Below are positions 1 to 9,576 of a DNA stretch of 64,000 bases, piece by piece. The number at the start of each line of letters is the position of its first letter. The first letter of the stretch is position 1. The notes beneath the pieces were generated by a model that worked only from the letters and a program-made list of their open reading frames with translations, did not search any database and had not been told where the DNA came from. The position numbers and the translations under genes are program-made. Source of the stretch: Halobacteriovorax marinus (GTDB lineage Bacteria; Bdellovibrionota; Bacteriovoracia; Bacteriovoracales; Bacteriovoracaceae); NCBI GenBank assembly GCA_002163155.1, contig MAAO01000004.1, positions 496,001 through 560,000 on the forward strand, in the 5' to 3' direction.

Positions 1-1
1 T

Positions 2-1027
2 ATCGCCTTAATTGGAATTGGCCAAACAATGGGAATTCCAGAAGGAGCAGTCGCAGGAGCAGTAATCTCAGGTGCTTATTTTGGTGATAAAATGTCACCT
101 TTGTCTGATACAACAAACCTAGCTCCTGCAGTGGCGGGCAGTGAACTCTTTACTCATATTCGTCATATGGTCTACACATCTGGACCAGCAATCATTTTAT
201 CCATCATTGGTTTTACAATTCTCGGTTTCACGTATGACACTAAAGCGATAAATTCTGAAAGTATCGACCTCATGCTTGCGACGATTGATTCCAAATTTAA
301 TATTTCCCCTCTAATGTTTATTCCACCAATAGTTGTACTATTTATGGTGAGAAAGAAAGTTCCAGCTCTTCCGGCCATTGCTACAGGGGTTTTAGTAGGA
401 ATTATTACTGCTTTGATTTTCCAAAGAGAAATGATGGCCTCTCTTCTTGGAGGAAAGACTACAATAAAAGATTATTACACGCTAATTACTCAAGTTTCCT
501 ATCAAGGTTTTAACATTGAATCAGGAAATAAGTTAGTAGACTCTCTTTTAAGCCGAGGGGGAATGAGTGGCATGCTTTCAACTGTTTGGTTAATATTTTC
601 TGCTATGGTTTTTGGTGGGACACTTGATGCAACCGGTATGCTAGCTAAAATATCTAGTTCAATATTAAAATTAGTAACAGGAACTGGTTCACTCATCGGT
701 GCAACACTTGCAAGTTGTTTAGTTTTAAATGCAACTGCCTCTGATCAATATCTTGCTATCGTTGTTCCGGGAAAAATGTTTAGAAAAGCATACGAGAAGT
801 ATGGCCTAGACCCTAGAAACCTCTCTCGTGCACTTGAAGATGCAGGAACCGTGACTTCTGTACTCATTCCTTGGAATAGTGGAGGAGCCTATAACTCAGC
901 AGCTCTTGGTGTTCCAACGTTAACGTATTTGCCATATTGTTTCTTTAATATTCTATCGCCGATTATTTCGTTATTTTTAGCGGTCATGAATATAACAATT
1001 GTAAAAAGATTAGAAGAAGAGAAATAA
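2..1027 (+). CDS. nhaC: NhaC-family Na+/H+ antiporter (C-terminal part)
   Basis: Inner-membrane antiporter that exchanges sodium for protons. The frame is already open at the left edge, so the N-terminus lies outside the window and about 341 residues are visible. The family signature GDKMSPLSDTTNLAP sits near the start of the visible part, and LIPWNSGGAYNSAALG near the C-terminus matches the second conserved NhaC loop. Between them are several long hydrophobic segments separated by short charged loops. It ends just before a strong bidirectional hairpin terminator shared with the convergent nucleotidase gene. Family assignment is confident; ion preference cannot be read from the sequence. Confidence 0.9.
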   Translation: MALIGIGQTMGIPEGAVAGAVISGAYFGDKMSPLSDTTNLAPAVAGSELFTHIRHMVYTSGPAIILSIIGFTILGFTYDTKAINSESIDLMLATIDSKFNISPLMFIPPIVVLFMVRKKVPALPAIATGVLVGIITALIFQREMMASLLGGKTTIKDYYTLITQVSYQGFNIESGNKLVDSLLSRGGMSGMLSTVWLIFSAMVFGGTLDATGMLAKISSSILKLVTGTGSLIGATLASCLVLNATASDQYLAIVVPGKMFRKAYEKYGLDPRNLSRALEDAGTVTSVLIPWNSGGAYNSAALGVPTLTYLPYCFFNILSPIISLFLAVMNITIVKRLEEEK

Positions 1028-1028
1028 T

Positions 1029-1059
1029 AAAAAAGGCCAGTATCGAACTGGCCTTTTTT
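1029..1059. terminator. Bidirectional intrinsic terminator
   Basis: Stem AAGGCCAGT/ACTGGCCTT with a five-base loop, flanked by an A-run on the left and a T-run on the right. It can therefore stop transcription of the antiporter gene (+) and of the convergent 5'-nucleotidase gene (-). Confidence 0.85.
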
Positions 1060-1077
1060 ATTCTATTCAATTACAAA

Positions 1078-2661
1078 TTATTTTTTTATCGCTGAAGGAA
1101 TATACCCCCTATCAACCTTTTGAAATTTTCCTTTACGACCATAGTCATCCAAGTAAGTTTCATCCAAGATTTGCATTCTTCGAAATTTCTTCTCAATCGT
1201 TTCCCACATGGAAATTCTTTGATCCTTTCCACTTCTTAAAATTATTTTAGTATATTTACTTATTGAGTACCCACCTCTAATAATAGCTTCAGAGAAACTG
1301 ACATTGTAGAGCTTGAATGGATTAATTCTCTTACCTTTAAAACGCATGTTCTTTATTGCATAACCCTTCTTGGTAAATTTCTTAATATCAAAGGTTATTC
1401 CTGAAACATAGAGAGGTAAACCTGTGCGCATCACAATTCTAAAGAGAACTTTTATCAAAGCTCCTCTAATTTTAGCTGTGTATACGTTGTATCCAAATTT
1501 ATTTTGAAACTCAAAGGTTCTAGGATTTCCATTATAGAGATCTCTTCTAGTAACAACTTTATGAGTAGGGTAATTTAATCCAGACATGGGTTCCACGTGA
1601 ACAGAGAAGTCTGCTCCAGTTTCCTCTCTCATTGAGTCATTGATAAAGTGACCCCAAATATGCTTATTCCCCCCTTCAAAAGGAGAATCAAGTTCACTAA
1701 TTCCAACAGATGCTTCGAGCCATTCTTTTCCGTAATCATCATCTAAATTTTTATTTGCTTGCTCAATCGCATACAAAACTTCTTCATTCTGCTCAGCTAT
1801 AACGGGCATAAGTTCATAATCATCTATTTTTATTTCTCTTGTTTCTTCATTAAAATCAATGAGCAACTTCCCAAGCCATCTTGCATGATTACCGGCCTGA
1901 ACAATTGGAATTCTCTTATCTTTTTTCGTTTTCTCATAGTGAACTTTATGAAGTTCTGTATGAGAATGTCCGCCAACAATAATATCTACTTCAGGACATT
2001 TCTTAGCTATTTTCTTATCTTTATTAAATCCAACATGAGTTAGAGCAATAATAATATCGTTTCCTCTTTCTCTTAATTCTTTGGCATATTTCTTACAGGC
2101 ATCATATTCATTACTAATTCCGCCTTCATTTATTCTCCACTTATAAAGAATATCATTCGTTGTGATTCCTAATACTCCTACCTTGACTCCATCATATTCA
2201 AATTCAGTATAAGGCTTCAGTTGTTGATGAATATTTTGAAATCGATCTGCAGTAAATAGATTTGCTCCTAAGAATTTAAAATTAGGTTTTACTTCTCCTA
2301 GGATTGAATCAAGATCATCTGTCCCCATCAAGTAATCATGGTTTCCGATTGTCACAACATCAAAGCCAATCATGTCATGTATCTCAAAAACACTTTTTCC
2401 CTTATCTGCTAGATAATATATATTTCCTTCTAGAAAATCTCCAGCATCCATCGTTAGAGTGGGAATACCATTTTCCTCAGCTATTAATTTCTCTTGCTCT
2501 ATAAGAGTTTTAAGCCTGGCATAGCCACCTCTTCCCTTCATATGGTCCGCATGGTCCATGTGGGCATGAATGTCATTGGTGTGGAGTATTTGAATTTTCT
2601 TTGCTTCTAATTGAAACGATGTGAGCGCAACAAAGAGAATTAGAAGTAATTTATGATTCAT
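1078..2661 (-). CDS. Exported 5'-nucleotidase / metallophosphoesterase (UshA-like)
   Basis: Predicted periplasmic metal-dependent phosphoesterase of the UshA/5'-nucleotidase family, which hydrolyses nucleotides or related phosphoesters and salvages phosphate and nucleosides. A signal peptide covers about residues 1-20. The metallophosphatase motifs follow in order: NDIH (about 29-32), GD (74-75), GNHD (106-109), THVG (about 207) and GGHSH (about 230). A C-terminal 5'-nucleotidase substrate domain fills the rest; 527 residues is a normal length. The ATG at 2661 is preferred over an in-frame TTG at 2673 because GAGG lies six bases upstream of it and the signal peptide then starts cleanly. A predator would find such an enzyme useful on prey nucleotides (inference). 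Confidence 0.88.
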   Translation of the reverse strand: MNHKLLLILFVALTSFQLEAKKIQILHTNDIHAHMDHADHMKGRGGYARLKTLIEQEKLIAEENGIPTLTMDAGDFLEGNIYYLADKGKSVFEIHDMIGFDVVTIGNHDYLMGTDDLDSILGEVKPNFKFLGANLFTADRFQNIHQQLKPYTEFEYDGVKVGVLGITTNDILYKWRINEGGISNEYDACKKYAKELRERGNDIIIALTHVGFNKDKKIAKKCPEVDIIVGGHSHTELHKVHYEKTKKDKRIPIVQAGNHARWLGKLLIDFNEETREIKIDDYELMPVIAEQNEEVLYAIEQANKNLDDDYGKEWLEASVGISELDSPFEGGNKHIWGHFINDSMREETGADFSVHVEPMSGLNYPTHKVVTRRDLYNGNPRTFEFQNKFGYNVYTAKIRGALIKVLFRIVMRTGLPLYVSGITFDIKKFTKKGYAIKNMRFKGKRINPFKLYNVSFSEAIIRGGYSISKYTKIILRSGKDQRISMWETIEKKFRRMQILDETYLDDYGRKGKFQKVDRGYIPSAIKK

Positions 2662-2819
2662 ATTAAACCTCAAACTAAGTAGTTATTTATGACTAATTCG
2701 GATTTTTGAGGCTTCTTCTTCATTTAAATTAAGTTAAATTTATTTGACGGATAATTTTTCCTAGGAGTAGTTGAATAAAAGGCTGCAGTAAGCCGTATTT
2801 TCTATAAATACTTTTTCCT

Positions 2820-2847
2820 TTGACTGAATGTTGCTAAAAAAGATACT
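2820..2847 (+). promoter_or_regulatory. Candidate sigma70-type promoter
   Basis: TTGACT at 2820-2825 and GATACT at 2842-2847, separated by 16 bases. The expected transcription start falls only a few bases before the ATG at 2857, so the transcript would be nearly leaderless or the next in-frame ATG codons (2875, 2890) would be used. Seen by eye only. Confidence 0.35.
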
Positions 2848-2856
2848 TTTTGTGTA

Positions 2857-3498
2857 ATGTTTGACTCAAATGATATGAATTTATTTTCCATGAACTACGC
2901 GGTAACTCTTTCTAAGTTACTGAACAGTTTAGATCACGACAAAATTGCTGAAGCCGCCAAAGAAATTTTGCGTGCTAGAGATAATGGAAAGACTATTTTC
3001 ATTATTGGTAATGGTGGTAGTGCAGCAACTGCAAGTCACTTTGCCAATGATCTTCTCATTGGAACAAAATCTAAAAAGAAACCTTTTAAGGCCATTGCGT
3101 TAACAGATAATACTGCAAATATTACAGCCGTTGGAAATGATTTTGGTTTTGAATGTATCTTCTCCAAGCAACTTGAACCCCTCGCCAGTAAAGGTGATTT
3201 ACTCATTGCTTTTTCTGCATCTGGAAATTCTGAAAGTATTATTGAGGCCACCAAAGTTGCCAAGATGAAAGAATGTACTGTTATTGGAATTTGTGGTTTT
3301 AGTGGTGGCTTACTTAAGGCCATATCCGATACATGTATTCATATTGAAACTAATGACAAAGAATATGGCCCTGTAGAAGATATGCACATGTGCCTAGTTC
3401 ATATTTTTGGTAATTACTTTCGTGAATATTGCCAAAGTGAACTAGCTCATCCCAGCCTGACGAATAACAATCAATTAAACCTTCTAGAAATTCAATAA
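2857..3498 (+). CDS. SIS-domain sugar-phosphate isomerase, GmhA-like paralogue
   Basis: Single SIS-domain protein of the sedoheptulose-7-phosphate isomerase/DiaA group. The phosphate-binding loop IIGNGGSAATASHFA, the VGNDFGFECIFSKQL segment and the FSASGNSESII loop all match GmhA. The active-site stretch reads HFANDL where canonical GmhA has HFAEEL, so the catalytic Glu65 equivalent is Asp; the histidine of the C-terminal helix is kept (VEDMHM). A second, canonical GmhA lies at 40020-40601, so this copy probably serves another sugar or a capsule/O-antigen pathway (inference). No good Shine-Dalgarno sequence precedes ATG 2857; starts at 2875 or 2890 are possible. Confidence 0.8.
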   Translation: MFDSNDMNLFSMNYAVTLSKLLNSLDHDKIAEAAKEILRARDNGKTIFIIGNGGSAATASHFANDLLIGTKSKKKPFKAIALTDNTANITAVGNDFGFECIFSKQLEPLASKGDLLIAFSASGNSESIIEATKVAKMKECTVIGICGFSGGLLKAISDTCIHIETNDKEYGPVEDMHMCLVHIFGNYFREYCQSELAHPSLTNNNQLNLLEIQ

Positions 3499-3647
3499 CT
3501 TAAAGATTTCTCCTTGTATTTCATCCCACCGTGACAAGAAGCGTTTGACTCACTGAAAGAAAGATATTGTGCAAGTAGTAATTTTCCCATAAATCTAATT
3601 TCACAAAGTTTGCGAAGTTATGAGTTTAGTTTTTTGGGGAGAAGTTA

Positions 3648-4298
3648 ATGAAAACAAATTATTCAGAGTTAAAACAATTTAAACATGACATCAAGTCACC
3701 GATTGCAGCACTTAGAACGCTTACAAAATTACGAAGCACCTGGAATGCTTCTGAACAAACAGTGCTGAAGTTAGCATTTGAAAGAATAGAGAACCTTATT
3801 GTAAACCTCGAAAATGAAGAGACCTACAAAAGTTGTCGTCCATTCACATTGGCCAAAGATCTTTTGAAAGAGAAGAGAATTCTTATAAAAGGAAAATCAA
3901 TCTCACTAAAATTAAACTTTGAAAGAGAAGCAAGATACGCCATTTGTAATATTCAACCCTCAGAGTTTAAGAGGATCTTATCAAATCTCGTTAATAACTC
4001 CCTTGAATCAATAGACGATAGAGGGTTTGTCGTTTTAAAGGGCGTTTTAAAAAATGATAAACTCTTTATTTCAGTCCTAGATAATGGACATGGAATTCTA
4101 TCTGATGACTTGAGCAATGTGACAAAATTAGGCTGGACTCAAGGCAAGTCTAGTGGACAAGGACTTGGACTCTATCATGCGAAAGAAACTCTTTCGAAAT
4201 GGAGTGGTAAACTTCATATCAATTCAATATTTAATCTGGGAACAAAAATCACACTGGCGCTCCCTACTAAACCTACTCAATTGGCGATTGCAGTCTAA
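3648..4298 (+). CDS. Orphan sensorless histidine kinase
   Basis: Small soluble histidine-kinase core of 216 residues with no membrane segment and no recognisable sensor domain. It starts almost directly with the H-box FKHDIKSPIAALR (His13), followed by the N-box SNLVNNSLES (about 112-121), G1 box DNGHGI and G2 box GQGLGLYHAK of the HATPase domain. ATG 3648 follows a good ribosome site (GGGGAGAAG). No response regulator is adjacent, so its partner is elsewhere; it may be a subunit that is told what to do by another protein. A weak hairpin terminator follows. Confidence 0.85.
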   Translation: MKTNYSELKQFKHDIKSPIAALRTLTKLRSTWNASEQTVLKLAFERIENLIVNLENEETYKSCRPFTLAKDLLKEKRILIKGKSISLKLNFEREARYAICNIQPSEFKRILSNLVNNSLESIDDRGFVVLKGVLKNDKLFISVLDNGHGILSDDLSNVTKLGWTQGKSSGQGLGLYHAKETLSKWSGKLHINSIFNLGTKITLALPTKPTQLAIAV

Positions 4299-4324
4299 GA
4301 TCGCAACACCTAAATCAATATTCT

Positions 4325-4361
4325 AAACTCAGGTACAAACAATGTGTTTTACCTGAGTTTT
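4325..4361 (+). terminator. Probable terminator after the orphan kinase
   Basis: Inverted repeat AAACTCAGGTA/TACCTGAGTTT with a loop of about 14 bases and a short T-run. It lies between the kinase gene and metF. Confidence 0.55.
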
Positions 4362-4443
4362 ACAATCAAAATCCTGTTAAATTCGCGCATTCAAAGTTAG
4401 AATATTCCTTTAATACAAGCCATTATTAAGGACCGTTTTCACG

Positions 4444-5394
4444 ATGAAGATTATAGAACACCTAGATCGCGCCAAGAATAAAGAATTACTTTGTAGCTAT
4501 GAAATTGTTCCGCCTCCAAGAGGAAGATCAGTTCAAGATATTATTGATATTGTTGAAGCCATTCAACCATATAATCCCCCTTGGATTGATGTGACCAGTC
4601 ATGCAGCAGGTGCTTTTTATAATGAAAAAGCTGATGGCTCAATTGAAAGGAAGATCTTTAAGAAACGTCCTGGGACTATCGGGATCTGTGGAATTATTCA
4701 GAATAGATTTAATATTGATACTTGTGTACACCTTCTCTCTCTTGGATTTACAAAAGAAGAAACTGAAGATGCACTTATCGAACTTAACTTCTTAGGAATT
4801 CATAATGTTCTTGCCTTAAGAGGCGACGCTCCAAACTATAATAAGAAAATCGACAAAACGAGACACACAAATAAATACGCCATTGAACTTGTAGAACAAA
4901 TCTCTGAAATTAAAAGAGGAGAATTTTTACACGATATTTCTGGAGCAAGACCCCTAGACTTCTGTACAGGAGTTGCAGGTTATCCCGAAAAACATTTTGA
5001 AGCTCCTAATATGAGTTTTGATATTAAAATGCTTAAAGCAAAAGTTGATGCTGGAGCTGACTATATTACAACTCAAATGTTCTTTGATAATGAAAAGTAT
5101 TTCAGCTTTGTAAAAGATTGTCGTGATGCGGGAATCACTGTTCCTATAATTCCTGGAATAAAAATTATTAAGAACCTAAATCAATTGGCCTCTATTCCTA
5201 AACATTTCTACGTAGACTTTCCAAATGAGTTTGTCGATGAGGCCATGGAAAATCAAGAACACATAAAAGATATTGGTCTTGAATGGGCAATGAAGCAATG
5301 CCAGGGTCTTGTAGATGCCGGCGCACCTTGCTTACATTTTTATATTATGAATGACACTAAATCAGTGATCGAAGTCGTTAAGAAGTTTAGATAG
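4444..5394 (+). CDS. metF: 5,10-methylenetetrahydrofolate reductase
   Basis: Reduces 5,10-methylene-THF to 5-methyl-THF, the methyl donor for MetH. The FAD TIM-barrel motifs are visible: an N-terminal YEIVPPPRGRS with the catalytic Glu, NVLALRGDAP in the middle, DYITTQMFFDNEKY after it, and VPIIPGIKII. At 316 residues it is slightly longer than the E. coli enzyme. Ribosome site AAGGA lies about ten bases before the ATG. The stop codon TAG overlaps the ribosome site of metH, so the two are translated as one operon. Confidence 0.95.
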   Translation: MKIIEHLDRAKNKELLCSYEIVPPPRGRSVQDIIDIVEAIQPYNPPWIDVTSHAAGAFYNEKADGSIERKIFKKRPGTIGICGIIQNRFNIDTCVHLLSLGFTKEETEDALIELNFLGIHNVLALRGDAPNYNKKIDKTRHTNKYAIELVEQISEIKRGEFLHDISGARPLDFCTGVAGYPEKHFEAPNMSFDIKMLKAKVDAGADYITTQMFFDNEKYFSFVKDCRDAGITVPIIPGIKIIKNLNQLASIPKHFYVDFPNEFVDEAMENQEHIKDIGLEWAMKQCQGLVDAGAPCLHFYIMNDTKSVIEVVKKFR

Positions 5395-5403
5395 GAGTCT
5401 GAC

Positions 5404-8400
5404 TTGTCAGAACTAAGACCATATAAGAAATCAGGAAATGATCTTCTAAAACTATTAGAAGAAAGAATTGTTTTTATGGATGGAGCCATGGGCACCATGA
5501 TCCAAAGATATAAACTAGAAGAAGAAGATTTTAGAGCGGAGAGATTTAAAGCTCACGAATCTTCTCTAAAAGGAAATAACGACCTTCTCAGTTTAACCAG
5601 ACCAGATGTTATCGAGGCCATTCATATAGAATACCTTGAGGCCGGATCTGATATTATAGAAACAAATACATTTAGTGCGACAAAAATTGGTCAAGCAGAT
5701 TATCACCTTGAAAGTGTCGCTTATGAAATCAATGTTGAATCCGCAAAGATTGCAAAAACTGCTTGTGAAAAAGTCATGGCAAAAGATCCTAGTAGACAAT
5801 GCTTTGTTGCCGGAGCGCTAGGTCCTACAAATAAAACAGCTTCCATGTCGCCAGATGTGAACAACCCAGCATACAGGGCAGTTTCTTTTGATGATCTTGT
5901 TGATAATTATTACGAACAAGCAAAGGGATTAATAGAAGGAGGAGTAGATATTCTCCTACCTGAGACAACTTTTGATACCTTAAATATTAAGGCCGCAATT
6001 TTTGCTATAGAAAAACTCTTCGATGAATTAGATTACAGAGTTCCCGTTATGCTCTCTGTAACTATCACAGATGCATCAGGTAGAACTCTTTCAGGTCAAA
6101 CCATTGATGCTTTTTGGAACTCCGTTCGCCATGCTAAACCATTGAGCGTTGGAATCAATTGTGCTCTTGGTGCAGAAGAAATGCGTCCTTACATGGACAG
6201 ACTTTCTCAAATAGCAGATTGCTACACCAGTTGTTATCCAAATGCTGGACTTCCTAATCCTCTGAGTGACACTGGTTACGATGAGCTACCAAATGATACA
6301 GCAGGTTTTTTAGAAGATTACGCTGAATCAGGATTTTTAAATTTAGTTGGTGGATGTTGTGGAACAACTCCAGCTCACATCAATGCCATAAGAAAATTCT
6401 TAGAAGATAAAGAACCAAGAGTAAAACCTCACCTAAAAGAGGTCATGAGACTCTCTGGTCTAGAACCTCTCCTCATTGATAGAGAAGATGAAAACCGACC
6501 TTATTATATGGTCGGAGAAAGAACTAACGTTACGGGTTCTCCTCGCTTTGCCAAACTAATCAAAAATGGTGACTTTGATACCGCACTTGAAGTTGCCAGA
6601 CAACAAGTTGAAAACGGTGCAAATATAATTGATATAAATTTTGATGAGGGAATGCTCGACTCAAAAGCTTGTATGATCAAATTTATGAACCTAATCGCTT
6701 CCGAACCTGAAATATGTAAAGTTCCAATTATGATTGATAGTTCTAAATGGGAAGTTATTGAGGAAGGTTTAAAGTGCTTACAAGGAAAAGGAATTGTAAA
6801 TTCTATTTCCTTAAAAGAAGGTGAAGAAAAGTTCATAGAGCATGCTCAACTTATAAAGAGATATGGAGCTGCAACAGTAGTTATGGCCTTTGATGAAAAA
6901 GGACAAGCTGCAGACAAAGCAGATAAAGTTAGAATTTGTAAAAGGGCCTATGATATCCTCGTCGATAAAGTAGGATTTGACCCTAGAGACATAATTTTTG
7001 ATCCCAACATCCTAACCGTTGCTACAGGTATGGATGAACATAATAACTACGCCGTAGATTTTATTGAAGCCGTTAAAGAAATTAAAGAAAAATGCCCAGG
7101 TGTTCTTACCAGTGGTGGAGTTTCAAATGTTTCGTTCTCATTTAGAGGAAATAATGTTGTCAGGGAAGCTATCCATTCTTCATTTCTTTATCATGCCATT
7201 AAAGCTGGTCTTGATATGGGAATTGTAAATGCTGGAATGCTAACAGTATATGAAGATATCGAACCTACACTTTTAAAGTTAGTTGAAGATGTTCTCTTAA
7301 ATAGATCGACAGAAGCTACAGAAAAACTTGTAGAGCATGCTGAAAAAATTAAAGGAACAGGAAAGAAGAGAGACGTAAAAGACGATAAATGGAGACATGG
7401 TACGTTACAAGATCGTATGACCCATGCTCTAGTAAAAGGAATCTCGACTCACATTGAAGAAGATACAGAAGAAGCAAGATTAGAACTCGGAATCCCTTTA
7501 AATGTTATTGAAGGTCCTTTAATGGAAGGGATGAAAGTTGTAGGAAAGTTATTTGGTGAAGGAAAAATGTTTCTTCCTCAAGTTGTTAAGTCTGCCAGAG
7601 TTATGAAGCAGGCAGTAGCTTATCTTGATCCTTTTATGGAAGAAGAGAAGAAAAATAATAAAAATGCTAGAAAACAAGGAACCTTTGTCATTGCCACAGT
7701 AAAGGGTGATGTTCACGATATTGGAAAAAATATTGTGTCTGTTGTACTTGCCTGTAACGGGTATGAAGTTATAGACCTTGGAGTCATGGTAAGTTGCGAA
7801 GAAATCATAAAAAAGGCAAAAGAACATGATGCTAGTATCGTGGGAATGAGTGGACTCATTACCCCGTCTTTAGATGAAATCATTCACAACTCAAAAGAAT
7901 TTCAAAGACTAGGTTTCACTTGCCCAATTCTAGTTGGTGGAGCCACAACCAGTAAGGCCCACACCGCTATTAAAATAGCCCCTCACTATGAAGGTCCCAT
8001 TGTTCAAGTTGGCGACGCATCTCTAGTAGTTGAAGTTTGCTCGAAGTTATTAAACCCAGCAACTGTAGAACAATATACAAAAGAGTTAAAAGATAAGCAG
8101 CTCAAGGTAAAAGAAAACTGGGAAGCAGGTGACGGAGCAAAAACAAAGTTATTGGATTTCTCTAAAGCGAAAGATTGGAAAGCGCTAACCGACTGGAAGT
8201 CGATAGAAATTGCTAAGCCAGATTTCATTGGGACTAAAGTTTTCAATGACATTGCACTCGAAGAAATTCTTCCTTATATTGACTGGTCCCCCTTCTTTTG
8301 GACTTGGGAACTAAAAGGAACTTATCCAAAAATATTAAACAATGCAAAGTATGGAGAACAAGCAACCTCTCTTTTTGAAGATGCTCAAGTTCTACTCAAA

Positions 8401-9126
8401 AAAATATTAGACGAAAAACGATTTTCTCCAAAGGCAATTATTTCTATTCACACTGCGAATTCAGTTGGAGAGGATGTAGAGATTTATAATGAAGAAAATG
8501 AAGTCGTTGAAACTTTTCATTTCCTAAGACAACAAAAAGATAAGACAGAGCACAAACCCTATATGTCATTATCGGACTTCATTGCTCCAAAAGAAAGCAA
8601 CAGAACTGACTACTTAGGTAATTTTGTTGTGACGATGGGTTACGAAGTTGAAACATTTGCCAAGATTTATCAAGATCGTGGGGATGATTATAGCTCCATT
8701 CTAATCAAGGCATTAGGAGATCGTTTTGCTGAGGCCTTCGCCGAACTGATGCATAAGAAAGTTCGTGATATCTTTGGTTACGGTAAAGAAGAAAGTTTTT
8801 CTAACGAAGAATTAATTAAAGAGAAGTACAGAGGTATAAGACCAGCTCCTGGTTACCCATCTTGTCCTGATCACACAGAAAAACCTCTCATGTGGGACGT
8901 TTTAAATGTGGAAGAGGCAATTGGAGTATCACTAACAGAGAACTGTGCCATGAACCCTCCCTCTTCAGTCTCAGGACAATACTTTTCTCATCCAAAGTCT
9001 AAGTACTTTATTCTAGGACCCATTGGTAAGGATCAAGTCAGCGACTACGCCAAGAGAAAGGGCATGACTAAAAAAGAAGTTGAACGTTGGTTAGCACCAA
9101 ATCTTGGATATAATCCAGAGGCATAA
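5404..9126 (+). CDS. metH: Cobalamin-dependent methionine synthase
   Basis: Transfers the methyl group of 5-methyl-THF to homocysteine through methylcobalamin. All modules are present in 1240 residues. The homocysteine domain has zinc cysteines at about 253 (GINCALGA) and 318-319 (GGCCGTT). The pterin domain starts at [11 protein letters not shown] (about 370). The cap is followed by the B12-binding domain with DVHDIGKN (about 769-776; the His is the lower cobalt ligand). The reactivation domain has [15 protein letters not shown] (about 1146-1160), which binds AdoMet. The start is TTG 5404 with AGGAG upstream, overlapping the metF stop. It depends on cobalamin, which the btu operon at 24308-29201 would supply. 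Confidence 0.97.
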   Translation: MSELRPYKKSGNDLLKLLEERIVFMDGAMGTMIQRYKLEEEDFRAERFKAHESSLKGNNDLLSLTRPDVIEAIHIEYLEAGSDIIETNTFSATKIGQADYHLESVAYEINVESAKIAKTACEKVMAKDPSRQCFVAGALGPTNKTASMSPDVNNPAYRAVSFDDLVDNYYEQAKGLIEGGVDILLPETTFDTLNIKAAIFAIEKLFDELDYRVPVMLSVTITDASGRTLSGQTIDAFWNSVRHAKPLSVGINCALGAEEMRPYMDRLSQIADCYTSCYPNAGLPNPLSDTGYDELPNDTAGFLEDYAESGFLNLVGGCCGTTPAHINAIRKFLEDKEPRVKPHLKEVMRLSGLEPLLIDREDENRPYYMVGERTNVTGSPRFAKLIKNGDFDTALEVARQQVENGANIIDINFDEGMLDSKACMIKFMNLIASEPEICKVPIMIDSSKWEVIEEGLKCLQGKGIVNSISLKEGEEKFIEHAQLIKRYGAATVVMAFDEKGQAADKADKVRICKRAYDILVDKVGFDPRDIIFDPNILTVATGMDEHNNYAVDFIEAVKEIKEKCPGVLTSGGVSNVSFSFRGNNVVREAIHSSFLYHAIKAGLDMGIVNAGMLTVYEDIEPTLLKLVEDVLLNRSTEATEKLVEHAEKIKGTGKKRDVKDDKWRHGTLQDRMTHALVKGISTHIEEDTEEARLELGIPLNVIEGPLMEGMKVVGKLFGEGKMFLPQVVKSARVMKQAVAYLDPFMEEEKKNNKNARKQGTFVIATVKGDVHDIGKNIVSVVLACNGYEVIDLGVMVSCEEIIKKAKEHDASIVGMSGLITPSLDEIIHNSKEFQRLGFTCPILVGGATTSKAHTAIKIAPHYEGPIVQVGDASLVVEVCSKLLNPATVEQYTKELKDKQLKVKENWEAGDGAKTKLLDFSKAKDWKALTDWKSIEIAKPDFIGTKVFNDIALEEILPYIDWSPFFWTWELKGTYPKILNNAKYGEQATSLFEDAQVLLKKILDEKRFSPKAIISIHTANSVGEDVEIYNEENEVVETFHFLRQQKDKTEHKPYMSLSDFIAPKESNRTDYLGNFVVTMGYEVETFAKIYQDRGDDYSSILIKALGDRFAEAFAELMHKKVRDIFGYGKEESFSNEELIKEKYRGIRPAPGYPSCPDHTEKPLMWDVLNVEEAIGVSLTENCAMNPPSSVSGQYFSHPKSKYFILGPIGKDQVSDYAKRKGMTKKEVERWLAPNLGYNPEA

Positions 9127-9576
9127 TTGAGCGATTTATTTAAATCTATTGCACATAACAAAAGTGACAAGAATGAACTTTGGTTAAAGTGTATCGCTAA
9201 TGCTCGCTCAATTATTCATGCGAGAGATATGTCTGACCAAGAGATTGAAAAGATTGCCAACGCAAGTAGTTCACCAGAAGATTTCAATGTTATCGTTCGC
9301 TGGATATATACCTTTACCAGAGAGAATCCTAACGGCCACCAAGGTATTCTAAGTCTTTTTAAAAATACAGATTCTTCTCGCTACGACCTAGTAGAATGGA
9401 TCGAGGCCATTAATCACTTTAACTCGTGGTTAGAGGAACATGAACGTAAGACTGATTGGATTAAACTTCTTGGATATCTACAGTGTTGTGGTGAGTCCCC
9501 AGAGAATGTGGATATAAAACACAACTTTGTTTCTCTTCTAAAGAATATGCTCGAGACTTACGGTTATGAAGGCTAG
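9127..9576 (+). CDS. Unknown protein in the metFH operon
   Basis: Predicted soluble, mostly helical protein of 149 residues with no signal peptide, no membrane segment and no motif I recognise. It starts at TTG 9127, directly after the metH stop codon with zero spacing, and overlaps the start of the next gene by 11 bases, so it is translationally coupled on both sides. Two adjacent cysteines (YLQCCGES) lie near the C-terminus. Position suggests a role linked to methionine synthesis, for example a partner of MetH or of the MetE-like protein that follows, but nothing in the sequence proves it. Confidence 0.75.
   Translation: MSDLFKSIAHNKSDKNELWLKCIANARSIIHARDMSDQEIEKIANASSSPEDFNVIVRWIYTFTRENPNGHQGILSLFKNTDSSRYDLVEWIEAINHFNSWLEEHERKTDWIKLLGYLQCCGESPENVDIKHNFVSLLKNMLETYGYEG

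Noticed and set aside
4299-4443. SAM or cobalamin riboswitch before metF
   Set aside because: Only a simple terminator hairpin is visible; none of the conserved riboswitch core motifs are found.
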